From NCBI RefSeq assembly GCF_001949145.1, contig NW_019091634.1:175917-239916 (forward strand): a stretch of 64,000 nt of DNA, written 5' to 3'. Shown piece after piece: positions 30,501 through 42,500 of this stretch; position 1 is the first letter of the stretch, and each line of letters opens with the position of its first letter. The stretch is from Acanthaster planci. Lineage: Eukaryota; Echinodermata; Asteroidea; Valvatida; Acanthasteridae. Below the pieces are notes generated by a model. That model was given only the letters and a program-made list of their open reading frames with translations, was not told the DNA's origin and made no database searches. The translations under genes and the position numbers were made by a program.

Positions 30501-33500
30501 AGTCCCAGGTAAGAAGTTGATATACGACTTCATCAGTCCCTATATAAGAAATTGGTTTAAAATTCCATCACTTGGATGTAAATTACCTGTTGTTGTAGCC
30601 TCCGTGGTGGTTCTCACTGAGGTTGTTTCTTCCGTAGTTGTTGCCACTGGAGTGGTGGTTTGTACAACAGTAGTAGTAACAATCTCAGTGGTTGTGGGGG
30701 CTGCAGTCGTCGTTGGTGCTGTCGTAGTTTGTGTAGTTGTGACAACTTTAGTTGTTGACTCCTCAGTCGTCGGAGCCACTGCTCACAATAAATATTTCAA
30801 GAAAGTATGATGAATCTGCCTGATATATTGAATTACGAAATTAGGAGATATTTTTAAACCTTGTCTACACGGATTTAATGTAAAACCTGGTTCACCATAT
30901 ACACGAAGATCTGTGGGAAGATTATTTGGTATAAGGTGAAAGCAAATGTACCTGTAGTTGTGTGAACTGTGGTTGTCTCTGTTGTGGTTGCCTCAGGTGT
31001 AGTGGTCACAACTACTGTGGTAACCTCTTCAGTGGTTGTAGGCGGAGCAGTTGTGGTAGGTGCCTTGGTAGTTGTTAGACGAGTAGTTGTTCTTTCAGTT
31101 GTTGGAAATTCTGAAAATCATACATTTCTGCTATTAATTACAGTGAAATCAACCTGAAGTTTGAAATTGTTCTCATTTTCCTCTCTACAGTCTCTACGTT
31201 AGAAATTGGTTTAAAATTTCATCACTTGGATGTAAATTACCTGTTGTTGTAGCCTCCGTGGTGGTTCTCATTGTGGTTGTTTCCTCTGTAGTTGTTGCCA
31301 CTGGAGTGGTGGTTTGTACAACAGTGGTAGTAACTACCTCAGTGGTTGTGGGGGCAGCTGTTGAGGTTGGCACTGTTGTAGTTTGTGCAGTTGTGACAAC
31401 TGTAGTTGTTGCTTTCTTAGTGGTTGGAGCTACTGTTCACAATAAATAGAGAAAAAAGTTGGCAGGCCTTATCTACAAATTCACGTGCGGTGAAGAAGGA
31501 AAATAAGTGGAAAATTCATATTTATTGAATGAGTTAAAGTCAGTCTGGTTTATCTGTTTTTATCTTGTCTTGTGCAACATCCTGAAGTGATGGACAATCA
31601 ACATACAGGAAAGAGTAAAAAAGTATGAGGCTTTTAGGAATGAAAATTTAAAAAAATGCTTAAGACTTTCTAAACAAATACCCTTCAAACATGCAGAGCT
31701 AGATGGTAGAGGGCAGTTTACTAACTCAAACTCTATTCCACTTGCACGTTAAACAACATTTTATAAGTTATCCGCATCAGATTTTGAATCAACAACTGTT
31801 TAGAAACACATTTGTAAACCCTGTCTGCAGGGATTTTAAAGATTTGCATTTATCATTACAGCTGGCTCACCATACACAAACCATTACATACACATCTGTG
31901 GGAATGAAATCGTGCTCTAAGACAAATACAACTCTACCAGTGGTTGTTTGAACTGTGACAGTCTCCGTTGTGGTTGCCTCAGGTGTGGTGGTCACAACTG
32001 CTGTGGTAAGCTCTTCAGTGGTTGTCAGTGGAGCAGTGGTGGTGGGTGCTGCAGTTGTCGTTACACGAGTAGTTGTCCTTTCAGTCGTGGTTGGCAATTC
32101 TGGAAGAAAGTGACTCTTGGCTATGAACTAAGGGAATAAAAGTCGCATTTGTTGGCATGCACTTTATACCTGAGATCACTGAAACAGACTTAGCACATAA
32201 AAAAATCTGGACACTCTGTTACGATGTTGCAACACTTTCCTTTGCTTTCCTTTGCATGTGCTTGCAACACTTCCCATGTTCCAAAAATAAGCACAACTAA
32301 GATCCACTTTGTTTGAATGAAACCACTGATTATCAAAGGGTAGTTTAACAAGGTTTTCTATGAGTATTAACTCTGTGATAATGCAAGTATCGACTTCAAG
32401 TTTTTGCTTATTTTTGTGGTTTTGAAAAGCAAATTCGCCAGCTTCATTTACAGACATGAAATTTTGAAACTCAAACATAACATACCTGTGGTTGTAGCCT
32501 GTGTGGTGATCCTCACCATAGTTGTTTCTTCTGTGGTTGTTCCCTTTGGTGTAGTTGTCTGCACAACTGTGGTAGTCACAACCTCAGTTGTTGTAGGTAC
32601 GGCAGGAGTTGTGGGTGCTTTTGTAGTCCGAGTGGTTGTGACAACTGTAGTTGTTGCTTCCTCAGTTGTTGGGGCAACTGCATGGCATTACATGGAATGA
32701 AAATTTGCTCAAGTAGTTGCATAAATAGTAACCGCAATAAATAGAGTATCTAGGATGTCTATAAGTACTTTCAGTTGAAGTTTCCAATAAAAGTAAATCA
32801 GTCATTAATCTCCGATAGGATTAAATCAAACTGACCACTCACATTAAACCTATGATGTTACTGTGGGGTAAGAAAATTTTTAGGCAACATTTTTGTGGAC
32901 CAACCTTGGAATCTTTGGACCTACATGTAAGAACAAACAGGTGACAACACGCACGTAAACCTAGTGTGGACGATCCAGGTCCACACAAGAGTCCTTTCTC
33001 TGATCAGTTTTAAAGTCACTGTAGGTCAGGTTTATAGCACAAGGAAGAGGAACCCTTTGGAAACCAGTGACAAAACTTCAGACAACAAATAGTGTTCATT
33101 AACTTCAAGAAAAATGAATAGATTTGCAAAGTTTCCTTCACTACATAAAAACAAAGGATTGTCCAAACCCATGTAGGCAATGCAAAGTAATGTAAACAGG
33201 CAAGTGAAATGTTTGACGAGAACAGCCATTTGTTACCAGTGGTGGCTTGCATTGTGGTTGTCTCTGTTGTGATTTCCTCAGGAGTGGTGGTAACAACTTT
33301 GGTAGTAACTTCTTCAGTGGTTGTTGGCTGAGCAGTGGTTGTAGGTGCCTCAGTGGTTGTTGGCTGAGCAGTGGCTGTAGGTGCTTCAGTGGTTGTTGGC
33401 AGAGCAGTGGTTTTAGGTACCTCAGTGGTTGTTGGCTGAGCAATGGTTGTAGGTGCCTCAGTGGTTGTTGGCTGAGCTGTGGTTGTAGGGGCCTCAGTGG

Positions 33501-36500
33501 TTGTTGGCTGAGCAGTGGTTGTAGGTGCCTCAGTGGTTGTTGGCTGAGCAGTGGCCGTTGGTTGAAGAGTAGTTGTAGGTGCCTCAGTAGTTGTCCGTCT
33601 GATTGTTGTTCTCTTGGTTGTTGTTGGGGCTTCTGCAAAAAGGAAGTTACTGCTTGAAAATACACTGACAACTTTCTGCTGAACTTGATGTTATCCTCCA
33701 CCAAAAACTTAACTGATACTTTCAAATAAGCCAGTGTGCCCTTTAGCATCATGTCATCTAGCTTTATTTCAAAAGACTGAAGGTTGCTCACCTGTAGTTG
33801 TTGGAGCTCTTGTTATAACGGACGTTGTTGTCTGCTCAGTGGTGGTTGCTGCCAGTGTCGTTGTGATAACCACTGAAGTTGTAGCTTCCTCAGTTGTTGT
33901 TGCTTTGGTTGTTGTTGAAGGAACGGTTGTAGCAGCCCGTGTTGTCGTAATTGATGTTACTTCTCTGGTGGTTTCTACCTCAGTAGTGGCAGCTGGAAAT
34001 TGGTATCACAAATCAATTTAAAAAGCTGGCTAATAAAGAATTACAAAACATGAGAATTTGCCGTACGGGACATGGGTGGCACATGTGTAATGCATGCTCA
34101 TATTCACGTTCATATTGGGGTTAAATGGGTTAGGATGTTCTGGGGTGGATTGGAGAAGTGAGCAGCTCCTCTCCCCCTGAAAAATCCCATTGTATAGCAC
34201 GGCGTCTCAACATTAGCCTCTCCTAACCAAATCCTACTGTCTGGCTTCTCATGCCAACCCTGTTTTTTACTGAATGGCAGAGATTGTCAGTGTGTTTCTG
34301 GCGCTATAATCAGGTGCTCTGGGTAGGTGGAGCTCGTAGGCTTGGCTGCCAGTCCACCTAGGAGAGGGACAACTCAGATCACAAACCCGGGTAGGCTGAA
34401 CTCGTTAGCCTAGGTCGGCAGTCTGCCCAGGAGAAGGACAACCCCGATTTCAAACCTGGGCAGGTAGTACTCGTTAAGGTAGTTCTACAGGTGTTGTGAA
34501 GATAACGGCCACTCCCTGCAGCCCCTCCAGCCACCGGTCGTCCTGACTTAGTCATGCCATCGGTACCAGCTGTAGGTGGTCAAGTCGGTGGTGCTGAGGA
34601 CTGCGCCTCCTTTCCATCACCTTAATCTCCTCATTGCGCAGATTTTTTTCCCCCTTTTATTTTCCATAAGTCCTACCGCGACGGTTGGGCAAGTGACAGG
34701 GGCAGGTCCTGGATGAGACGAGCAGCCCCTAGCCTGCCCACTGCACGTATGGCGGCACAGGTGTGATGGTCGTCTGGGGCCGGGATGGAGCGGCGCCCCC
34801 ATTCGGCAGCTGCCTGTGCGACCGAGCAGCCCTTATTAGGGTCCGCGTTGCTCGCCTCTCTGTGAGGACGGGCCTGGAAAAGATGGCCTAAAAATCGTCT
34901 GCTCTGCCTCTTCCTGGGCGGGTAGTTGCACCCGCCAGGACATCCCTCTTGCGGCTGAAACAAAATAAATCAACAAAATACTACTCCTTGCCGGCTTCTG
35001 CCGGTATATCGTTGTCAGATCGCAACTTGGAACATTCACACAATGATGGACTCCACGGTGCCCACAGCCAGTGAACGCCCACCACGGTGCAAAGCCCTCA
35101 TCGCAGCTGGGCTCAGATGCTACAACCGAGGTTGGTGAGAGGCATACCTTCTTTTGGAGAGGGCTCCCAGAGGAGGCCGCCAGAATGCCAGAATCCATCG
35201 TGTGGGGTTCGCCATCATGACATCCCTCTTTAACCATTTGCCAGAGGTGCCTGTTAACTTGAGTGAGCAGCTCATGACTCTCCGTGTCCCCTTGGCAGCT
35301 CGAAGACATGTTACCATTATCAGTGCCTATGCCCCCACCCTTTGTTCTCCTTGTTCTCCTAAAGTCATAAAGGATAAGTTCTTGGACCTTCTTGACCTGA
35401 CACTCTGTGCCATCCCGCCGACTGACAAAATTATCCTTCTCGGCGATTTCAACGCTCGGGTCGGCTCAAATTATACTGTCTGGAAGGGGCCTCATCGGCA
35501 GGCATGGGGTCGGTTCTACCAACTCCAACGGACTCTGGCTCCTCAACCTATGTGCTGATCACGACCTTACCATCTTACCTTACCGTACCTTACCTTCTTA
35601 CCGCTTTCGTTGACCTCACCAAGGCTTTTGACACCATCAACAGAAGCCGTCTCTGGACCATCCTCACCAAATGCGGATGTCCCCCAATGTTTCTAAAGAT
35701 CCTTCAGGACTCTGGAATATTTGCTTGTGTGGTTGTTGGGGCCCTGCAATCGGTGCCCTTTGAGGTCAAAGTTGGAGTGAAACAGGAGTGTGTCTTTGCA
35801 CCAGTCCTTTTCAACATCTACATGGTTGCGGTGACTCTCCTTTCCCCGACTCCAGCTCCATCTCAATGACGGCATAACCTTCCGGTATCGGCTCGATGGT
35901 GGCTTCTTTAACTTGTGACGACTGCTAGCCAAGACTAAGAATCGGTCTAAGAAAATCTTTGATCTGCAATATGCTGATGATGCCGCCTTTGTCAGCCACT
36001 CAGCAGCGGGTCTCCAAAGGATCCTTGACACCATGTTCGACACATACACCAGCTCTGGACTCGTCATCAATGCCAGGAAGACGGAAGTGCTCCACCAGTG
36101 TGTGTCCTGTGAAGGCCTCCCTCCTGATATGCAATTTCGGGTTAGATTGGAGAACATCAACAAAGTCGACAGCTTTGTCTACCTTGGAAGTATCCTGAGC
36201 TCATCCTGCAGTATTGATGAGGAAATCCAAAACAGGTTACAGAAAGCTTCCAGTGCCTTTGGCCGGCTGTCACACTGAGTGTTTCTCAACTGGGGTATAA
36301 CCATCTCTACAAAGGTTGCTGTTTATAAGGCTATCTGTATCTCCACCTTGCTCTATGGCTGTGAGGCCTGGGCCATCTAGAGAGCCCACATCAGATGTCT
36401 TGAGGCTTTTCACATTCGCTGTCTTCAGCGTATTCTCGGGCTGACCTGGGCAGACCGTGTTCCACACGTCTCCATCCTCCAATCAGCAGGCTGTGTCAGT

Positions 36501-39500
36501 GTTGAGGCCCTCATTATTCAACGGCAGTTGGTGAGCTTTCTACTGGTCAACGCAGTGTTGGAGGTCAGAAGAAGCGGTTTAAGAACCATCTCAAGGCCAC
36601 CCTGAAGAAGTGTGGGGTTCAACCTTCCCACCTGGAGCAGCTGGCCGCAGACCGAAACACGTGGCGGACTGCGAGTCATGAGGCTGTGGATCGCTTTGAG
36701 GCTACACGCACCTGCGTACGTGAGGAACGACGCTACCAACGCCATGTGCGACTGTACCAGGGGCTTCCTCCAGGCGATGGTGTTCCCTGTCCCATCTGTG
36801 GCAGGTGCTGCGCTTCGGAGTTTGGGCTACATAGCCACCACAGGAGCCATCAGAGGAGCTCATACCATCATTGCTAATTTTTTTTTTTTTTTTTTTAATC
36901 TCTCTATTCAACTGGGAGGGAGACGTCATCGTTTCGATGGACATCCACAACTATAAAATCTTTCAAAAAATAAGATAATTTTGACCCCCCTCATTTTTTA
37001 AAGGAAGACAAATTTGTCCATTTTGACGATACAGCTGGATGGAGCAAATTACAGTGGAGACACTGCATGTGGGCATGCAGACTAGACTTGACTGAAGAGA
37101 AAATGGGGGACCTTATTAAATTGAAATCTTTATTTTAGTTGATTCATTTCCCTTCAGATTAGAGGTGAGGCTGGTTCATGCTTGGGGGGGCAAAAGTGTA
37201 CACTAATGCGAAATTTGGAGGTCTGATCAAGAAGTCAAGTTGTGAATTTGCACAAATTGAACACGCTTCAACTCAAGCAAATTTCACTGAAATGTTTTGT
37301 GTGCTCTTCACTTGCAGTACGAACTAGTATTTAACCAGAATTTACGGTTTGATATTGTGAAAAAAGAAATGACCAAGGGAGTTCACTTACTTAACACTAG
37401 ATCCTCATACAGCTCACAGAGTGTTGTATTATACTGACTTAACTGGTTATCGCAATTATGTATTCAACAGAGTCTAGCAATCTTCAAAGACAATTTGACA
37501 TACCAGTTGTTGTCTCCACTGTTTTTGTTACCTCAGGTGTCGTCACAACAACAGTAGTCGTTTCCTGTACTTTTGTCGTGGGCTGTTCTGAGGTGGTTGG
37601 TGCCTCAGTTGTTGTCAAGCGAGTAGTTGTGGCCTCAGTCATTGTTGGAGCGGCTGTCAATGATTAAACACAAATGATTCAAATGTCTTGTCTTTTGAAG
37701 CCAACTGATATATCACAGAGTTCTCAGCAGAGCTGTTTCTTGTACATATCAAAAACGGAGCACGTTTCCTCATTTGGATCGTTGATAAAAAGAGGGCAAG
37801 ATTAATCCACTAATCAAATATTATCCACAGATTATTTCTGAAGGCAATTATGAGCAACTCTTTGTACCTGTAGTAGTTACTTCAGTTGTTGTAATAGCTC
37901 TTGTCGTCAGCTCAGTTGTAGTCACCTCAGGTGTGGTGGTTGTCACAACTTTTGTTGTGGCCTCTGTTGTTGTAGGCGCAGCTGTTGTCGCTTCAGTTGT
38001 TGTGACCTGTGTTGTTACGACGGTTGTCGTGGCTTCCTCTGTTATGAAAGAGATGGGAGCAGTTCAATTAAACCTAACCGGTTTTGAAATTCACTCTGAT
38101 ATACTGAAATGTGGACAGGACTGCTGAAATGTTGTGGCATGTAACCTGTTGTGGTTTGCACTGTGGTTTTCTGCGTTGTAGTTGCCTCAGGGGTTGTAGT
38201 TCTGATTGTCGTGACTTCCTCAGCAGTTGTTGGCTTGGCAGTGGTTGTGACTTCTGTTGTTGGTGCAGCAGTAGTTACTACTTCGGTGGTTACTTCTGTT
38301 AATTAAACCACAAAGGAAATGCAATGAGGCGACATACAAATCTCAAGGGTGAGGAAATACTTTTGAGTAAGGAGACATGGCGTACAATTCAGACTTATTT
38401 AATTCAGGACTAAAACTAAAAAAGACACATTAGAGTGAGTATATAATGGAAAACTCTTAAGGCAAGTATTTCCTCACAGTTTAAGTCGGTATTTAAAGCT
38501 CTCTATTGATCACAAAGAAGAATTGAACCACGGTTGAAACATGTTTTGCTGCAAAACTTGTCTAAAAACCAAACATGAAATGTGCAAGTTCAAAAAGATG
38601 AAGTTGAAGTTTAGTACCCTTTGAATGAAGGTGTTAAATTAAATTTTTGAGACCTTATTTATTCCTGGTGAGTGGCAAAAATCCTTTTCTACATCTAATC
38701 AATCAGCAAATCTGCTCCATTTTAATACTTTGCACGTTCATGTAAACAAAGTGGATGCACTAGCTGATCAGGTAAAGACAATAAAAAGCTGGCAACAATT
38801 GGCAAAGTCTTTTAAATTGTGATTAAACACTTGCAGTCATCAAGTGTATGTACAGTTTTGAGCTGTAGTGTAATCCATTTTGGAACGTCTGTACCTGTTG
38901 TGGGTGCCGTGGTAGTCGGTGCCACAGTTGTAGGGCTGGGTGTGGTTGTGGCTTCGGGGGTTGTAACACAAAGCTCTATCGGTTTGGGCCGCACGCAAAA
39001 TGTTCTTGTCTGGCTCTTATATGTGCCCTCAGGACAGTCGGTGCAAGTCAGGCAGTACTCGGGCACTCTGTTTGGGCAAGTCAAGTCCTCCACCAAGCCG
39101 AAGCAGTCAAGGTCGCAGACGCACCGCTCATCACAAATTTCTGAAAAGGGATGAGGCTGAGTGAGGAGTTTCTGCTGTGGTAATTTGTTTCAAGTCAATT
39201 TTGTGTACTGATTATTGAAGGCATTGAATTTGGTAATGTTACAGCGACTAAAATTGCTGACAAACATGTAAAGTTTGAAGATGGTACATGTAGCTGAAAT
39301 ATAGAGTGCTATATGATATTTCCATCCTAAAGTGTCTTATTTTCTGGAGGGGGGCGCAGAATGGGTTTGGTCTCAGTGAAGACACTGATCATGGCAGACT
39401 ATCACCAGATATTCTCCCTCTATAAGTTTTGAGTAGGGTGGGTGGGGGAACACATTAAAAGGGGGGTGGGGGCGGGGGTCCAGGCCCCCAGGCCCCCTTC

Positions 39501-42500
39501 ACCCACTTATGCCACTGCTAAAAATACTGTAACTTCAAAGTCAGTGTGAAGCTTAGTATATTTATTATGTGATATAAAGTGACATATTTTTGTGTAGTAT
39601 CAATCCTCATGTTTCTTATGACTCAAAAAATGCTGGCACTGGTACGCAGAGGGATGTTTTTGTGAGCTCTTACCCCATTGAAAAGCAAACAACACCTTGT
39701 GTTTTTACATCTGTTTTCTCAAGGTAATTTACATGTATGGCCTCTGGAACCTTTGGGTTAAATTTCATTTGCTGATGTGCGTGCTTTAGACTAATTTTGC
39801 TACAATTACCCTGATGAGGTTCTAATGACAATGATAAATAGTTGTTCTTACTTGGGGTTGTTGGGATGGTTGGCCTGGCAGTTGTACCTGCTGTAGTTAC
39901 GGCGGGAGTAGTGACAACAGGAGTGGTTATGATGGGAGTAGTTACTGCAGGTGTAGTTGCTGCAGGAGTAGTTACCACTGGAGTAGTTATGGCAGGAGTA
40001 GTTACCACTGGAGTAGTTATGGCAGGAGTAGTTACCACTGGAGTAGTTATGGCAGGAGTAGTTACAACAGGAGTAGTTACCGTGGGAGTAGTTATGGCAG
40101 GAGTAGTTATGGAAGGAGTAGTTACCACTGGAGTAGTCATGGCAGGAGTTGTTATGGCAGGAGTAGTCATGGCAGGAGTAGTTACAATAGGAGTAGTTAC
40201 CGTGGGAGTAGTTATGGTGGGAGCAGTTACTGGGGGAGTAATTAAAGCAGTAGTCGTTGGCTGTGGGGTTGTACATGTTAATGGCCTCTTAACACAGTAA
40301 TAGTCCCCTCTTCGAATGTAACCGGCTGAGCAATTGTGGAAGCACATAGTTAGATCGATTTCCTCACAACACGAATTAATGCAGTTCTCTGGTGGTGGGT
40401 ATGGACAGGTAGGGTCCACATTATTCCACTCACAGTCACCAGTGCAGTTGCATCGGTGTTTCGGAGGGCATTCTTCACCTGAAGGAGTGGTAGGAAAGAA
40501 TAACTACATTAACTGTGCTCAACGTGTCCCCACGTGATGACCTTATTCACCAAGAAACCACTTTCATATCACATTCTCTAATCCATTGGTGTACATTTGT
40601 GCTGGAAATTGGAGAGTTGGGGAATGGGAAAAGGTGGGGGGATGACCTGCTCTTCCATGAAAGTTTGAAAGGGGGGAGGGGTTGACACCAGATGACTCCA
40701 CATAGAGTCAATGTTCATGACATTGATGGATATCTTTTATATGTATTCACAATGGCATATTTATGGCTCTTTTTAATTGTTTTCCCTTTTTTATTGATAT
40801 GGAATGCATTTTAGTTGTTGAAAGTATGAAAAATACTCCGCAATTTAATTTTCTTTTGCTCACCACTAAAAAGTGTGTGGGGATGATTCAATAGCCCATC
40901 CCCAAATGCAATTGTTGAATAGGATGCCAAACTATTTTGGTTTCCATGCCTCACTTTCGTCTTTTTTTTTCAAATGAGGCTTTTAGATATAACATCTGGA
41001 TGTAATTAATCACAAAATTGAATCTATTCATCCGTAAAAATTGACATTACTGTGTAATGAACTTTTAATTCATTGGTTCCAACTACATTCTCAGGTTTCC
41101 AAAATTATTAAACCTCGCTTCCAATTCAGTATGGTGGCTATGGCCAACTTGTGAATAAGGCTAATTAAAAGCGTAGCTGCAAGACATTTACAGGAACACA
41201 GTAAACTACTGAATTGCAAGTACATGTAAGAATGCACCATGCAACTTCAAATTGAGCAACATAACCCTCAACTGAATATAAGACTACCATTACAAAATCA
41301 GGTACATTAGTTTAGGTGGTGTGGCATTTTAGAGGTGACACATTTGAATCACAAATTTATCGAAAACGAGTCAGGGTTAATTTAGCATTTAAATATTGGT
41401 AGACCACTTCCATAGCTTGCAAAATCTGTTTTGTAGATGGCACTGTGATTTGTCCATCACACAAGACTGCAAAAGTCTCACACATCGAGTGTGTGCTTAT
41501 CCCATAGAGCTATATATAAAAACCAGAGTGCTCTGCTGACCCAAGTACAAAATGATGCCTGCTGGGCACATCCATGTTTGCGCACAGACCTATGGAAACC
41601 TCCAAAATCAGTATGGCTTTTGTACGGATCTTTGCGTATCTACATCTGTATTCTAAAACGATATGTCCACAAAGTCAATACACAAACAACTTGAACTAAT
41701 CCGTAAATGAACATTTCATTTTGCTCTGTGGCAATAAAACTGCATGCGCATATGCGCTGTAATGAATTTTGCAGTGACTTTTTTAAATCAGATTTTATCG
41801 GTATCTGATGTGCAGGACAGCCAGGCCTCCGGAGTCGTCAACTCACTTAACACTGACTGAATGAAGGGAATGACTTTTTTAATTTAGCTGAACTTCTTCA
41901 TTGAAAGACAGCCATCGAAAGACATGCAGACGAAATTGGACAACTTTGCCCAAATATTAGGGAAACAATCATTTTGAAATAATCAGCAATGGATGTAAAA
42001 AAACAGATGCCATTGCTCTGTACACGTGCATCTTATTCAAAAGATGTGTTGACGTTTTACATTTGTCACACGTGTGCACTGCATTTAGAATAAATAATTC
42101 AACATTCATTCCATGTGATTTCGAATGGTCTACAAGCAGGCACATAGATTCAAATGTCCGCACCCAGTACAGCATCAAATTTTCTCTGCAAGGAGAAAGA
42201 GAAGTTGGCACTCAATTTTTTTTTTTAGCTCTATGAGTTATCTCCACACTCCAAGCCAATATGAGAGCTCTCACACAAGAAAGGAAATAAAAAAGAAATA
42301 CATGGAATTGTAAATCCAACCCCTCTATGTCCTGTCCAGATGGTGTATTGACAACATAGCATGGTGTGAATTTGAAAGCTAATTTCTGGTGAAAAAATAA
42401 AACGATTGACTGGCTGTTTTATCATACTGGCAGCATTGTCATATTCCTTCTGCGTGAGTAGGACGTAAGTTCATGTCAGAGAAATGTCTTCCACAGCTGC

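Larger units (their letters stand above)
34320..36960 (+). mobile_element. Non-LTR retrotransposon (LINE), internally deleted and frame-broken
   Basis: Plus strand, antisense to the host gene. The 5' region has about two and a half ~68 bp tandem repeats (34322-34480: GTAGG...CTCGT...AGGAGA.GGACAAC). Coding remnants follow: an EEP-type endonuclease (35015-35575), a reverse transcriptase part (35600-36280, YADD at 35970-35981) and a C-terminal segment with a CCHH-like finger (36590-36885). A T-run ends it near 36880-36897. Stops and frame shifts throughout rule out activity. It is wholly in the intron between exons 33792-33992 and 37504-37653. Confidence 0.75.

Noticed and set aside
26-33657. 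Many plus-strand open frames rich in VVVGASVVVGG
   Set aside because: They are the antisense shadow of the Thr/Pro-coding exons (ACC/ACA/ACT on the minus strand reads GGT/TGT/AGT on plus). They match exon positions exactly and lack independent splice or start context.
35154-36278. Plus-strand ORFs as possible host genes
   Set aside because: The endonuclease and reverse-transcriptase motifs, frame breaks and T-run mark them as parts of a dead LINE.
39890-40240. Regular short repeats resembling a CRISPR array
   Set aside because: Units are 15 bp, contiguous, without unique spacers, and in a coding frame of an animal gene.
39848-40276. Minus-strand frame reading NYSCHNYSSG repeats
   Set aside because: Another frame of the 15 bp repeat. 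It stays open because the unit length is a multiple of three; the TTPxx frame is the one that continues from the cysteine head and into a good donor.
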